64,000 bases of DNA from Zhihengliuella alba (GCF_039538765.1 NZ_BAABCJ010000005.1:248001-312000); one strand, 5' to 3'; positions 49,405-59,579 are shown, counted from the stretch's first letter. Numbers and translations: made by a program. The notes: generated by a model not told the origin, from the letters alone.

Positions 49405-50921
49405 GCGGCACTTCCCTTCATGACGAGGTCGAGCACGCCGTGCTCGTCGATATCGCTTGCTGTGGTCTGGGTGAGGACGTTGCCGTCGTCGATGACGAGG
49501 ACGTGGTCCGCGAGGCCGAGGACTTCCTCGATCTCGCTGGAGATGACGATGATGGCCGTTCCGGCCTCCGCGAGCCGGCGGATGAGCGTGTAGATCTCGG
49601 CGCGGGCGCCGACGTCCACTCCGCGGGTCGGCTCGTCGAGCAGGAGGACCGAGGTCCCGTGGACCAGCCAGCGGGCCAGGAGGATCTTCTGCTGGTTGCC
49701 GCCGGAGAGCGTGCGGGCGGGACGGTCGGGGTCCGCGGGGCGGAGCTCCAGCGCCTCGATCTGCTCCCGGGCAGCGTGGCGCTCGGCCCGCTCGTCGAGC
49801 AGTCCCGCCCGCGCGAAGCGCTCGAACGTCGACAGGCTCACATTCCGGTAGATCGGCTCGTCGAGGATGAGCCCCTGGCTCTTGCGCTCCTCGGGGGAGA
49901 GGCCGATCCCGGCGTCGACCGCCGCGCTGACCGAGCCGGGCGTCAGGACCTTGCCGTTCACGGACACGCGCCCGGCGGTCGCCTTCCGCGCGCCGTAGAT
50001 GGTCTCCACGATCTCCGAGCGCTGCGAGCCGACGAGCCCGGCGAAGCCCATGATCTCCCCGGCCCGGACCGTGAAGCTGAGCTTGTCGAAGTGGCCCTCG
50101 AGCTCGAGGCCGTCGACATCGAGCACCACCGGCGCATCCGCCGGCACGGGCGTCCGGTCGGGGAACACGTTGGCGACGTCGCGGCCGGTCATGAGCCGGA
50201 TCAGCTCCGCCTTCGGGGTCTCGGTGACGTGGAGCCCGTTGGCCGTGCTGCGCCCGTCCTTGATGACGGAGATGCGGTCGCCGATCTGGCGGATCTCCTC
50301 GAGCCGGTGGGAGATGTAGACGACGGCGATCCCCTGCCCCGTCAGCTCGCGCACCACGCGGAAGAGGTTCTCGACCTCGCCGGCGTCGAGGATGGCACTG
50401 GGCTCGTCCATGATGATCAGTTTGGTGTCGCGCGACAGGGCGCGGGCCATACTGACGATCTGCTTGTTGGCGGCCGAGAGCGAGCCGACCTCGCGCGACG
50501 GAGAGAGTCCGCCGTGCCCGAGCCGCTCCAGGAGGGCGCGGGCCGTGGCGTTGGCCTGCTTCACGTGGAGCACGCCGCTGGTCGCCCGCTCGTGCCCCAG
50601 GAAGATGTTCTCCGCGACGGTCAGGCCGTCCACGACGTCGAGCTCCTGGTACATGGTGGCGATGCCGAGGTCCAGCGCCGCCGTGGGGCTGTGGAGCTCG
50701 ACCTCCTCGCCCTCCCAGAAGATCTGGCCCTCGTCGGGCCGGTGCACTCCGGAGAGCGTCTTGATGAGCGTCGACTTGCCGGCGCCGTTCTGGCCCATGA
50801 CGCAGTGGACCTCCCCGGCGCGCACGTCGAGGTCCACGCCCTTGAGGGCCTGGACGGCAGCGAAGCGCTTGGAGATTCCCCGGACTTCGAGCAGGGGCCG
50901 TGGCTGATCTTCTTGCAACAT
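49401..50921 (-). CDS. Ribose-type sugar ABC transporter ATPase (two-domain)
   Basis: 506 residues with two nucleotide-binding domains, as in RbsA/MglA. Domain 1: Walker A GQNGAGKS near residue 43, a degenerate signature SLSAANKQ, and Walker B LIIMDEPSA. Domain 2: a degenerate Walker A (GLVGSQRS), an intact signature LSGGNQQK and Walker B VLLLDEPTRGVD. This asymmetry is normal for the family. ATG at 50921. It is divergent from the binding-protein gene with 153 nt between them. Confidence 0.95.
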   Translation of the reverse strand: MLQEDQPRPLLEVRGISKRFAAVQALKGVDLDVRAGEVHCVMGQNGAGKSTLIKTLSGVHRPDEGQIFWEGEEVELHSPTAALDLGIATMYQELDVVDGLTVAENIFLGHERATSGVLHVKQANATARALLERLGHGGLSPSREVGSLSAANKQIVSMARALSRDTKLIIMDEPSAILDAGEVENLFRVVRELTGQGIAVVYISHRLEEIRQIGDRISVIKDGRSTANGLHVTETPKAELIRLMTGRDVANVFPDRTPVPADAPVVLDVDGLELEGHFDKLSFTVRAGEIMGFAGLVGSQRSEIVETIYGARKATAGRVSVNGKVLTPGSVSAAVDAGIGLSPEERKSQGLILDEPIYRNVSLSTFERFARAGLLDERAERHAAREQIEALELRPADPDRPARTLSGGNQQKILLARWLVHGTSVLLLDEPTRGVDVGARAEIYTLIRRLAEAGTAIIVISSEIEEVLGLADHVLVIDDGNVLTQTTASDIDEHGVLDLVMKGSAA

Positions 50922-50990
50922 GTGGTGAACCTAACACATTATGTCGGCGCTCGGTAGAAGCCCGTCGATTTTCTCCAGGGTTCTGTTATT

Positions 50991-51004
50991 GTGACTGGAG
51001 TCAC
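50991..51004 (+). promoter_or_regulatory. Palindrome GTGACT-GG-AGTCAC in the importer control region
   Basis: A perfect 14-bp inverted repeat midway between the divergent ATPase and binding-protein genes, beside an AT-rich stretch (CTGTTATTGT) that may hold a -10 box. Candidate operator for the ROK regulator. Confidence 0.5.
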
Positions 51005-51074
51005 GCATACGTCGGCCTTCGAGTCTGGGGTTCGGATCTGGCGTCGACGCACCTAACTCACTGAGGAGAGACAC

Positions 51075-52118
51075 ATGCTTGCAGTTCGAACGGGACGGAA
51101 AATGCTCGTCACCACCGGCGCCCTCCTGGCTGTCGGTGCACTCGTCACCGGATGCTCGTCGTCCGCCGAGGGCGGGGGCGCGCAGCCGACCAACGCCACG
51201 GTCGACGGAAACGCCGCCGAGGGCGAGACCGTGGTCATCGGCTTCTCGGGCCCCGCCGCCGACCACGGCTGGCTGGGCGCCATCAACTCCGCCGCCATCG
51301 CGGAGGGCGAGAACTTCGCCGACGTCGACCTGCGGGTGGCGGAGGGCACCAACGACGCCAACCTCCAGATCAGCCAGGTGGAGCAGTTCATCAACGACGG
51401 CGTGGACGCGATCGTGCTTCTGCCGACGGACGGCGCCGCACTGACGGCCGTCGCCACCAAGGCCATGGAGGCCGGCATCCCGGTCGTCAATGTGGACCGC
51501 GAGTTCTCGAGCCCGGCCGCGGCGCGCACCACGATCCTCGGCGACAACTACGGCATGGGCCAGAGCGCCGGAAACTACATCTGCGAGCGACTGGGCGACA
51601 ACCCAGACGCCGTCGTCGCCGAGATCGCCGGCGTCGACTCCCTGCCGCTGACCACCGAGCGCAGCGAGGGCTTCGCGGACGCGCTCGAGACCTGCGGGCT
51701 CGACGTCGACAACCGCGTCGCCGCCGACTTCACGGTCGCCGGCGGCGAGGCGGCGGCCTCCCAGCTGCTCGCCGCAGCCCCCGAGATCGACGCCATCTGG
51801 AACCACGACGACGACCAGGGCCACGGCGTCCTGTCCGCCATCGACACCGCCGGCCGCGACGAGTTCTTCATGGTCGGCGGCGCGGGCTCGGCCAACGCCA
51901 TGGAGCTGATCAAGGGCGGCGAGAGCGTCCTCGAGGCCACGGTCGTGTACCCGTCGACGCAGGCCGCCGACGGCGTCCGCCTCGCCCGCCTGATCGCCCA
52001 GGACAAGGCGATGAGCGATCTGGTGGAGGTCGAGGTGCCCAAGCGCATCGTCCTGAACGCCCCGGTGGTCACCAGCGAGAACGTCGACCAGTACCTGCCG
52101 ACGGCCTTCGCGTCCTAG
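51075..52118 (+). CDS. Sugar-binding lipoprotein of an ABC importer
   Basis: 347 residues. Lipobox LVTGC with the Cys at residue 27. The mature protein is a periplasmic-binding-protein type I fold of the RbsB group: VIGFSGPAADHGWLGAINSA, INDGVDAIVLLPTDGAALT, GIPVVNVDREF, WNHDDDQGHGVLSAI and a C-terminal DQYLP. ATG at 51075 follows GAGGAGAGA. It delivers a sugar or cyclitol to the permease/ATPase encoded divergently. A strong hairpin follows, which usually reduces read-through and raises binding-protein dosage. Confidence 0.93.
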   Translation: MLAVRTGRKMLVTTGALLAVGALVTGCSSSAEGGGAQPTNATVDGNAAEGETVVIGFSGPAADHGWLGAINSAAIAEGENFADVDLRVAEGTNDANLQISQVEQFINDGVDAIVLLPTDGAALTAVATKAMEAGIPVVNVDREFSSPAAARTTILGDNYGMGQSAGNYICERLGDNPDAVVAEIAGVDSLPLTTERSEGFADALETCGLDVDNRVAADFTVAGGEAAASQLLAAAPEIDAIWNHDDDQGHGVLSAIDTAGRDEFFMVGGAGSANAMELIKGGESVLEATVVYPSTQAADGVRLARLIAQDKAMSDLVEVEVPKRIVLNAPVVTSENVDQYLPTAFAS

Positions 52119-52123
52119 CGGCA

Positions 52124-52162
52124 GGGGAGGGCGGCGCCCCGCGCCGGGGCGCCGCCCTCCCC
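52124..52162 (+). terminator. Strong hairpin after the binding-protein gene
   Basis: Perfect 17-bp stem GGGGAGGGCGGCGCCCC (52124-52140) with complement at 52146-52162 and a GCGCC loop. It is probably a partial terminator between the binding protein and the oxidoreductase gene. Confidence 0.75.
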
Positions 52163-52234
52163 TCGGCGCGTGCCGCCGCCGATCCCACGAACAGCTCCGT
52201 CAACAACCAGCCCCGCCGGGGTGCAGGAGGAAAG

Positions 52235-53383
52235 ATGCCGAACGAAGTACCGCCGCTGAGAGTCGCCATGATCGGAAACGGGTTCATGGGGGCGGCCCAT
52301 TCGCAGGGATGGCGGGTCGCGCCGCGGTTCTTCGACTTACCGGCCCGGCCGGAGATGACGCTGCTGGTGGGCCGGGACGCGGGCCGCGCCGAGGCCGCGG
52401 CCGCCAAGTGGGGCTGGCAGGAGAGCGCGGACGACTGGCGCGTCGCCATCGAGCGCGACGACATCGACGTCGTGGACATCGTGACCCCGGGCGGATCCCA
52501 CGCCGAGATCGCGATCGCCGCCCTGGAGGCCGGCAAGCACGTCCTCTGCGAGAAGCCGCTGGCCAACACGCTCGAGGAGGCCGCCGCCATGGCCGAGGCC
52601 GCGGAGCGGGCCGGCCAGGACGTCTACGCGATGGTCGGCTTCACGTACCGCCGCGTCCCCGCGGCGACCTTCGCCCGCGACCTCGTCCGCTCCGGTGCCA
52701 TCGGCGAGATCCGGCAGGTCCGCGCCGCCTACCTGCAGGACTGGCTGGTGGACCCCGAGGCGCCGCTGACGTGGCGGCTGAAGAAGGAGCACGCCGGCTC
52801 CGGCGCCCTCGGCGACCTCGGCGCCCACGCCGTCGACCTCTCGCAGTTCATCACCGGGCAGCGCGTCACTGGGGTGAGCGGCATCCTCAACACGTTCGTC
52901 GACGAGCGCCCGGTGCTCGGTACCGAGTCGGAGCGCGGTGCGGTCACCGTCGACGACACGGCGCTCTTCACGGGCCGGTTCGACGGTGGCGCCGTCGGTT
53001 CCTTCGAGGCGACGCGCATGTCCACCGGCCGCAAGAACTCCCTGCGGATCGAGGTCGCCGGCTCCGCCGGGGCCATCTCCTTCGATCTGGAGGACTACAA
53101 CTCGCTCGGGTTCTACGACGCCACCGCACCGGGCACGCGGCAGGGCTTCGCCGAGATCATGGTGACCGAGCCGGAGCACCCCTACATGTCCGCGTGGTGG
53201 CCCACCGGCCACGCCCTCGGCTACGAGCACGGGTTCGTGCACCAGGCCAAGGACTTCGTCGAGGCCGTCGCCGCGGGCCGCCAGCCCGAGCCCTCCTTCG
53301 CCGACGGCTACCAGGTCCAGCGCGTCCTCGACGCCGTCGAGCGCAGCGCCGGACAGGCCAGCGCCTGGACCGTTGCCGACTAG
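52235..53383 (+). CDS. Gfo/Idh/MocA-family sugar oxidoreductase
   Basis: 382 residues, ATG after AGGAGGAAAG. Rossmann entry VAMIGNGFMGAAHSQGW, the CEKPLANT motif with the catalytic-type Lys near residue 108, GDLGAHAVDLSQFITG (His near residue 200) and RRVPAA. A full set of family features is present, unlike the protein at 18911. These enzymes oxidise sugars or inositols with NAD, for example at C3 of glycosides or as inositol 2-dehydrogenase. It is followed by a TIM-barrel isomerase gene after 92 nt; such pairs process keto-sugars and cyclitols. Confidence 0.92.
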   Translation: MPNEVPPLRVAMIGNGFMGAAHSQGWRVAPRFFDLPARPEMTLLVGRDAGRAEAAAAKWGWQESADDWRVAIERDDIDVVDIVTPGGSHAEIAIAALEAGKHVLCEKPLANTLEEAAAMAEAAERAGQDVYAMVGFTYRRVPAATFARDLVRSGAIGEIRQVRAAYLQDWLVDPEAPLTWRLKKEHAGSGALGDLGAHAVDLSQFITGQRVTGVSGILNTFVDERPVLGTESERGAVTVDDTALFTGRFDGGAVGSFEATRMSTGRKNSLRIEVAGSAGAISFDLEDYNSLGFYDATAPGTRQGFAEIMVTEPEHPYMSAWWPTGHALGYEHGFVHQAKDFVEAVAAGRQPEPSFADGYQVQRVLDAVERSAGQASAWTVAD

Positions 53384-53475
53384 CGCTCGATCAGCACGAG
53401 ACCCACCCGCAGAAGCCCACTTCGACGAGACCCATCACGACGACACCAGGATCTACCGACGCGAGGAGCAACCGC

Positions 53476-54477
<1,002 letters not shown>

Positions 54478-54500
54478 CGCAAGGACCGTCCGTCCGACAG

Positions 54501-54506
54501 TAGGCT
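54501..54506 (+). promoter_or_regulatory. -10 box TAGGCT, probable leaderless start
   Basis: TAGGCT ends 7 nt before the ATG at 54514, with no Shine-Dalgarno sequence between. Confidence 0.5.
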
Positions 54507-54513
54507 CGGGTCC

Positions 54514-54987
54514 ATGGAGACTGCACCGCGCACACACGCCGCATCGATCCTGGTCAACGCCGCACCGGAGGAGCTCTATGCGATGCTCTCCGACGTCACC
54601 CGGACCGGCGAGTGGTCGCCGATCTGCCGCGAGTGCTGGTGGGACGAGGGCGACGGACCCCGCGAGGGCGCCTGGTTCACCGGCCGGAACGTGCTGCCGG
54701 AACGGACCTGGGAGACGCGTTCCCAGGTGGTCGTGGCCGAGCCCGGCCGGGAGTTCGCGTGGATGGTCGGCCAGGGGTTCGTCCGCTGGGGCTACGTCTT
54801 CGAGCCGGGGGAGGAGCCGGGGACCACGCGCCTGACGGAGACCTGGGAGTTCACGACCGTCGGGCTCGAGCGCTTCGCTGCACGCTACGGCGACGAGGCG
54901 CCGGCGCAGATCGAGAGCAGGACGCAGCAGGCGCTCGAGGGCATCCCGGAGACGCTCGCCGCCATCAAGCGCATCGCGGAGTCGTAG
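54514..54987 (+). CDS. SRPBCC (polyketide cyclase/START-like) protein
   Basis: 157 residues. Typical start ASILVNAAPEELYAMLSDVTR with the following GEWSPICREC, a central beta sheet with WETRSQVVVAEPG and FAWMVG, and a long C-terminal helix (QQALEGIPETLAAIKRIAES). Members bind lipids, steroids or aromatic ligands in a deep cavity; the ligand is unknown. The -10 box 7 nt upstream indicates a leaderless mRNA. Confidence 0.9.
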   Translation: METAPRTHAASILVNAAPEELYAMLSDVTRTGEWSPICRECWWDEGDGPREGAWFTGRNVLPERTWETRSQVVVAEPGREFAWMVGQGFVRWGYVFEPGEEPGTTRLTETWEFTTVGLERFAARYGDEAPAQIESRTQQALEGIPETLAAIKRIAES

Positions 54988-55011
54988 CCGCGGACCCGGC
55001 GCGGGCGCGGG

Positions 55012-55290
55012 CTACTCCGGCTCTGCCCCCGAGGCCTCGCGCGCCCGGGCGGCGGCCTCCTTCTCCGTCTGCGTCGCCGCGTGGTCGAAGAAGAACCAGC
55101 ACAGCGCGCCGAGCAGCGGGACGCAGAGCACCACGACCACCCACCCGAGCGTGCCCGTCGCCTCGCGGCGGTGCCGGGTCTTCTCGATCCGCACCATGGC
55201 GACCACCACCGCGAGCAGCCAGGCGGCGAGCGCGGCCGTCAGCACCCCTTCGAGAACGGGATTGCCGGGGGCGGAGGAGGCGGAGAGCAT
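55012..55290 (-). CDS. PLDc_N-domain membrane protein
   Basis: 92 residues. Two helices: VLTAALAAWLLAVVVAMVRI and TLGWVVVVLCVPLLGALCWFFF, with a short polar loop and a charged C-terminal tail. This is the N-terminal domain otherwise found before phospholipase-D-like enzymes, here as a stand-alone protein. No enzymatic domain is present. The function is unknown. It is on the same strand as, and 15 nt downstream of, the epimerase gene, so probably co-transcribed. Confidence 0.85.
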   Translation of the reverse strand: MLSASSAPGNPVLEGVLTAALAAWLLAVVVAMVRIEKTRHRREATGTLGWVVVVLCVPLLGALCWFFFDHAATQTEKEAAARAREASGAEPE

Positions 55291-55305
55291 CCCCGTAGTC
55301 TACGG

Positions 55306-56682
55306 TCAGCGCCGCCGCGGATGCCGCCCCAGGACGTGCCGCAGCGCCGGTTCCAGCTCGGGCGTACGGAACCGGTGACCGACCTGCCGCAGCCGCAGCG
55401 GCGCCACGTGCTGGCTCGCCAGTGCGAGCTCCTCCGCCCCGTCCCGGCCCAGGACCACGGCCGGGGCCGCTGCCGGCACGGGCACCAGCGCCGGCCGGCG
55501 CAGCACCCGGGCCAGCACCCGCGTGTACTCGCGGTTGCGCACCGCGTCCGGCGCGACCGCGTTGACGGGCCCGGCCAGCTCCTCGTCCCACAGGGCGCGG
55601 TGGTAGACGTCCACCAGGTCGTCCAGACCGATCCAGGACATCCACTGCATGCCGCCCGCGATCGGCCCGCCGAGGCCGGCCGCGAACAGCGGCCGCAGCA
55701 CCGCCAGCTGGCCGCCGGAGGGGCTCTGCACCACGCCGGTCCGGACCGTCACCACGCGCAGGCCGTCGGAGCCGGTGGACCGGGCGGCGCCGGAGTGCGC
55801 GGCCTCCTCCCAGTCGGCGACGACGTCGGCCAGGAAGTCCGCCTCGGCGGGGCCCGCGCTGTCCTCGGTCAGGAGCTTCTCGCCGCGGTCCGCGCCGTAG
55901 ACGCCGATCGCCGAGGCGCTCACGAAGGTGCGCACGCCCGTGGCGGCCGCGAGGTCGGAGAGCCGCCGCGTGGGCTCGATCCGGCTCTCGCGGATGGCCT
56001 GCTTGTGCTCGGGCGAGAACCGCCCGAAGATCGACGCGCCGGCGAGGTGCACCACGGCGTCGCACCCCTCCAACAGGTCCGGAGCCGGGTCAGTGGGGTT
56101 CCAGCGGCGCTCGTCGGGGCCGTTCGGCTCGCCCCGGACCAGCCGGACCACCCGGTGCCCGCCCGTGGTCAGGAATGCGGTGAGGGCGGTCCCGATGAGG
56201 CCGGACGCGCCGGAGACGGCGACGGTCAGGGTCCCGGTCCCGGCCTCGGCGGCCCGGCGGTGGGCGGCGAGATCGTCGGCGAGCTGGCGGTGCCGGAACG
56301 CGAGCATGGACTCGAGCAGCGGAGCGGGCACCGGTGTGTCGATCCGGTCGATGACGCGGGTCCGGTCATCGCCGAGGGGCTCGAAGTCGTGCGTGTGGCG
56401 CCAGGGGAGCCGGCCGGCGGCGAGCGAGCGCTTGTCGGTGGCGACCGATTCGTCGAGGAATCGGCGCCCCGGAACGTACCCGACCGATTCGTGCCGGGAC
56501 ACCCACTTCAGGCCGGCGGGCAGGTTCAGCTCGGCGGTGCCGTCGCGGAGCGAGCCCGTCTCCGCGTGGACGCTGACGGGGAGCCACGGGGGAGTGAGGC
56601 GCTGGAAGGCGCCGGGCCGGGAGTACCAGGCGAAGACGTCGTCGATGGGGGCGTTGACTACGGAGGACCGTTGGATTGCCAT
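55306..56682 (-). CDS. TIGR01777-type epimerase fused to an SRPBCC domain
   Basis: 458 residues. Residues 1-150 are a SRPBCC ligand-binding domain (SVVNAPIDDVFAWYSRPGAF, LPWRHTHDFEPLGDD). Residues about 152-455 are an NAD-dependent epimerase fold: VAVSGASGLIGTALTAFL, VVHLAGASIFGRFSPEHK, FVSASAIGVYGADRG and MQWMSWIGLDDLVDVY, all TIGR01777 features (YfcH-like). This two-domain form is common in actinobacteria. Activity unknown. ATG preceded by GGGAG. It is divergent from the photolyase gene. Confidence 0.92.
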   Translation of the reverse strand: MAIQRSSVVNAPIDDVFAWYSRPGAFQRLTPPWLPVSVHAETGSLRDGTAELNLPAGLKWVSRHESVGYVPGRRFLDESVATDKRSLAAGRLPWRHTHDFEPLGDDRTRVIDRIDTPVPAPLLESMLAFRHRQLADDLAAHRRAAEAGTGTLTVAVSGASGLIGTALTAFLTTGGHRVVRLVRGEPNGPDERRWNPTDPAPDLLEGCDAVVHLAGASIFGRFSPEHKQAIRESRIEPTRRLSDLAAATGVRTFVSASAIGVYGADRGEKLLTEDSAGPAEADFLADVVADWEEAAHSGAARSTGSDGLRVVTVRTGVVQSPSGGQLAVLRPLFAAGLGGPIAGGMQWMSWIGLDDLVDVYHRALWDEELAGPVNAVAPDAVRNREYTRVLARVLRRPALVPVPAAAPAVVLGRDGAEELALASQHVAPLRLRQVGHRFRTPELEPALRHVLGRHPRRR

Positions 56683-56741
56683 GCTTCAGGTTCTCCCGGG
56701 AGGGCCCTCGACGGCAACACGCCACGGCCGGGCCCGCCGCC

Positions 56742-56747
56742 TACGAT
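56742..56747 (+). promoter_or_regulatory. -10 box TACGAT, probable leaderless start
   Basis: TACGAT ends 6 nt before the ATG at 56754; no Shine-Dalgarno sequence. Confidence 0.45.
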
Positions 56748-56753
56748 GAACGC

Positions 56754-58136
56754 ATGACCACCCTCGTCTGGTTCCGGGACGACCTGCGGCTCGCCGACCA
56801 TCCCGCACTGCACGCCGCGCTGGACCGCGGCGGGCCGGTCCTGGGCCTGTACGTGCTGGACGAGGAGTCGCCCGGCGTCCGGCCGCTCGGCGGCGCCGCC
56901 CGGTGGTGGCTGCACCACTCCCTCGCCTCCCTCGCCGAGCGGCTGCGCGAGCGCGGCTCGCAGCTGGTCCTGCGCCGCGGCCCCGCCGCGGACGTGGTCC
57001 CGGAGGTGGCGGCCGCGGCAGGTGCGGACGCGGTGGTCTGGAACCGTCGCTACGGCGGCCCCGAGCGGGAGGTCGACGCGGCGGTGAAGGAGTCCCTGCG
57101 CGGCGCCGGCGTGGACGCGCGGTCCTACGCCGGGAACCTGCTGTTCGAGCCGTGGACCGTCAGCACCGGGCAGGGCGGCCACTACAAGGTGTTCACCCCG
57201 TTCTGGAGGGCCTGCCTGGAGCAGCCGCCGCCCCGCGCGCCGCTGCCGGAGCCGGGGCGGGTTCCCGGACCGGTGCGGTACCCGGAGACCGACGCGCTCG
57301 CCGACTGGGGCCTCCTGCCCACCGCGCCGGACTGGGCCGGCGGCCTCCGCGAGGCCTGGGAGCCGGGCGAGCCGGCCGCGCGGCGACGGCTGCGCGAGTT
57401 CCTCGCGGCGGACGCCGACGCCTACGACCGTGCCCGCGACGCCCCGGCGGCGGGCACCACGTCGCTGCTCTCGCCGCGCCTGCGCTGGGGCGAGCTCAGC
57501 CCGCACACGGTCTGGCGGGAGGCGGTGGCGTCCGGGCGCAGCGTGGGCGGCTTCCTCTCCGAGATCGGATGGCGTGAATTCGCCTGGCACACGCTCTTCC
57601 ACTTCCCGGCGCTCGCCGATGACAACCTCAACGCCCGGTTCGACGCGTTCCCGTGGCCCCCGCTCGACGCGGAGCACCTGCGGCTCTGGCAGCAGGGCCG
57701 CACCGGGGTCCCGCTGGTGGACGCCGGGATGCGCGAGCTCTGGGCGACCGGCACCATGCACAACCGGGTGCGGATGGTGGTCGCGTCCTACCTGGTGAAG
57801 AACCTGCTGATCGATTGGCGGCACGGCGAGCAGTGGTTCTGGGACACGCTCGTGGACGCGGACGCGGCGAGCAACCCGTTCAACTGGCAGTGGGTCGCCG
57901 GCTCCGGCGCGGACGCGGCCCCCTACTTCCGGGTCTTCAACCCGGAGACGCAGGCCAAGAAGTTCGATCCCGAGCGCCGCTACATCCAGCGGTGGGCGCC
58001 CGAGTACGTGGCCGGCGACGCGCCGGTCCCGGAGCCGTTGGTGGATCTCGGTGCGTCGCGCCGGAGGGCGCTGGACGCGTACGACGTCGTCAAGGCGGCG
58101 GCCGCTGCCCCGTCCCGGGATCAGGAATCGCCGTAG
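56754..58136 (+). CDS. phrB: Deoxyribodipyrimidine photolyase/cryptochrome
   Basis: 460 residues. N-terminal antenna domain (LVWFRDDLRLADHPAL, VLGLYVLDEE) and a helical FAD domain with SLLSPRLRWGELSPHTVW, SEIGWREFAWHTLFHFP, MRELWATGTMHNRVRMVVAS, FLVKNLLIDWR-like LVKNLLIDWRHGEQWF, and DADAASNPFNWQWVAGSGAD. These match class I CPD photolyases, which repair cyclobutane pyrimidine dimers with blue light. The start at 56754 is chosen because of the upstream -10 box; an earlier in-frame start at 56676 would overlap the divergent gene. Confidence 0.93.
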   Translation: MTTLVWFRDDLRLADHPALHAALDRGGPVLGLYVLDEESPGVRPLGGAARWWLHHSLASLAERLRERGSQLVLRRGPAADVVPEVAAAAGADAVVWNRRYGGPEREVDAAVKESLRGAGVDARSYAGNLLFEPWTVSTGQGGHYKVFTPFWRACLEQPPPRAPLPEPGRVPGPVRYPETDALADWGLLPTAPDWAGGLREAWEPGEPAARRRLREFLAADADAYDRARDAPAAGTTSLLSPRLRWGELSPHTVWREAVASGRSVGGFLSEIGWREFAWHTLFHFPALADDNLNARFDAFPWPPLDAEHLRLWQQGRTGVPLVDAGMRELWATGTMHNRVRMVVASYLVKNLLIDWRHGEQWFWDTLVDADAASNPFNWQWVAGSGADAAPYFRVFNPETQAKKFDPERRYIQRWAPEYVAGDAPVPEPLVDLGASRRRALDAYDVVKAAAAAPSRDQESP

Positions 58137-58163
58137 CAACTGTCGCCGAAGCCGCCGCCGCGC

Positions 58164-59579
58164 TCAGCCGACCGGAGGCGTGCCCGGAGAGGCAGGGCCC
58201 GGGAAGACCTTGCCGGGGTTCAGGAGGCCCGCCGGGTCGAAGACCTGCTTGATCCGGCGCTGCAGCTCGAACTGCTCGTCGCCGAGCTCGTCCCGCAGCC
58301 AGGCCCGCTTGAGCAGGCCGATGCCGTGCTCGCCGCTGAGGGTGCCGCCCAGTTCGAGCGCGGTGCCGAACAATTCGCCGGCCGCCGCCCAGATGGCTTC
58401 CGGCACCTCGCCCGCACCGCCGTCGTAGACGAACGTGGGATGCAGGTTCCCGTCCCCGGCATGGCAGGTGGTGGGGATGGCGACCCCGTACTTCTCCTCG
58501 AGCGCGCGCACGGCGGCGAACGCCTCGGCCATCCGGCTGCGCGGCACGGCGATGTCCTCCACCAGCAGTGTGCCGAGCGACTCCAGGGAGGGGAACGCCG
58601 CGCGGCGCAGGGCGACGAGCCGGTCGGCCTCGTCCGGATCGGTGGTGACGTCCACGGTCCCGCCCGCCCGTCGGGCGAGGTCGGCGACCCGGTCCGCGGT
58701 CTGGACGGCGTCGGCGCCGTCGCACTGGACCAGGAGGTAGGCGCCGCGGCCGGCGAGGTCCTGGCCGGTGTGCGCGGCCACGGCCTCCAGGGTGCGCTGG
58801 TCCATCAGCTCCATGATGGCCGGGACCAGCCCGGCGCGCGTCACCGCGGACGCGGCGCTGGCGGCGGCCTCGAGGGAGTCGAAGAACGCGCCGAGGGTGA
58901 CCGTCGCCCCGCGGTCCACGGGCTGGAGCTTGAGCGTGCACTCCACGATGACGCCCAGCGTTCCCTCGGAGCCGATCATGAGGGCGCAGAGATCATACCC
59001 GGTGACGCCCTTGACGGTCCGGTGGCCCACCGAGAGCAGCGTGCCGTCCGCCAGGACCACCTTCAGCGCGAGGACCGCCTCCCGCGTCACGCCGTACTTG
59101 GCGCACAGCAGGCCACCGGCATTCATGGCGATGTTCCCGCCGACCGTGGAGATGTCCTTGCTGGCCGGGTCCGGCGCCCACCAGAGACCGTGCTCGGCGA
59201 GGACCTCGTTGAGCCGCCCGTTGAGGATGCCGGGCTGGACCACGGCGAGCCGGTTGTCCGCGGAGATCTCCAGGATGCGGTCCATGCCCGTGAGGGACAG
59301 GACGATCTCCCCGTCGCCGGCGATGGCCCCGCCGGACAGGCCGGTCCCCGCACCGCGCGTGACGATCGGGACGCCCGCGGCGGACGCGATCCGGCACGCC
59401 GCCTGGACGTCCTCGACGCTGGCCGCGTGGACCACGGCCAGCGGCACCCCGGCGGCGCGGTGCCCCGAGCGGTCCGCGGTGAAGGGAGCGAGCAGCGCCG
59501 GATCGGTCTCGACCCGCCCGGGGAGGGCGGCGCGGAGGCGGTCGACGACGTCGTCGTCCGGGGCGGGGGTGGGAGGCAT
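58164..59579 (-). CDS. FAD-linked oxidase, GlcD/D-lactate dehydrogenase type
   Basis: 471 residues from the ATG at 59579 (CCAGGACC upstream); a GTG at 59612 is possible. FAD-binding PCMH domain: VPIVTRGAGTGLSGGAIAGD, STVGGNIAMNAGGLLCAKYG and YDLCALMIGSEGTLGVI. C-terminal oxidase domain with ipTTCHAGDGNLHP (substrate-site His) and LSGEHGIGLLKR. Relatives oxidise glycolate, D-lactate or other 2-hydroxy acids to keto acids. No GlcE/GlcF subunit genes are adjacent, so a single-subunit dehydrogenase is likely. Convergent with the photolyase. Confidence 0.92.
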   Translation of the reverse strand: MPPTPAPDDDVVDRLRAALPGRVETDPALLAPFTADRSGHRAAGVPLAVVHAASVEDVQAACRIASAAGVPIVTRGAGTGLSGGAIAGDGEIVLSLTGMDRILEISADNRLAVVQPGILNGRLNEVLAEHGLWWAPDPASKDISTVGGNIAMNAGGLLCAKYGVTREAVLALKVVLADGTLLSVGHRTVKGVTGYDLCALMIGSEGTLGVIVECTLKLQPVDRGATVTLGAFFDSLEAAASAASAVTRAGLVPAIMELMDQRTLEAVAAHTGQDLAGRGAYLLVQCDGADAVQTADRVADLARRAGGTVDVTTDPDEADRLVALRRAAFPSLESLGTLLVEDIAVPRSRMAEAFAAVRALEEKYGVAIPTTCHAGDGNLHPTFVYDGGAGEVPEAIWAAAGELFGTALELGGTLSGEHGIGLLKRAWLRDELGDEQFELQRRIKQVFDPAGLLNPGKVFPGPASPGTPPVG

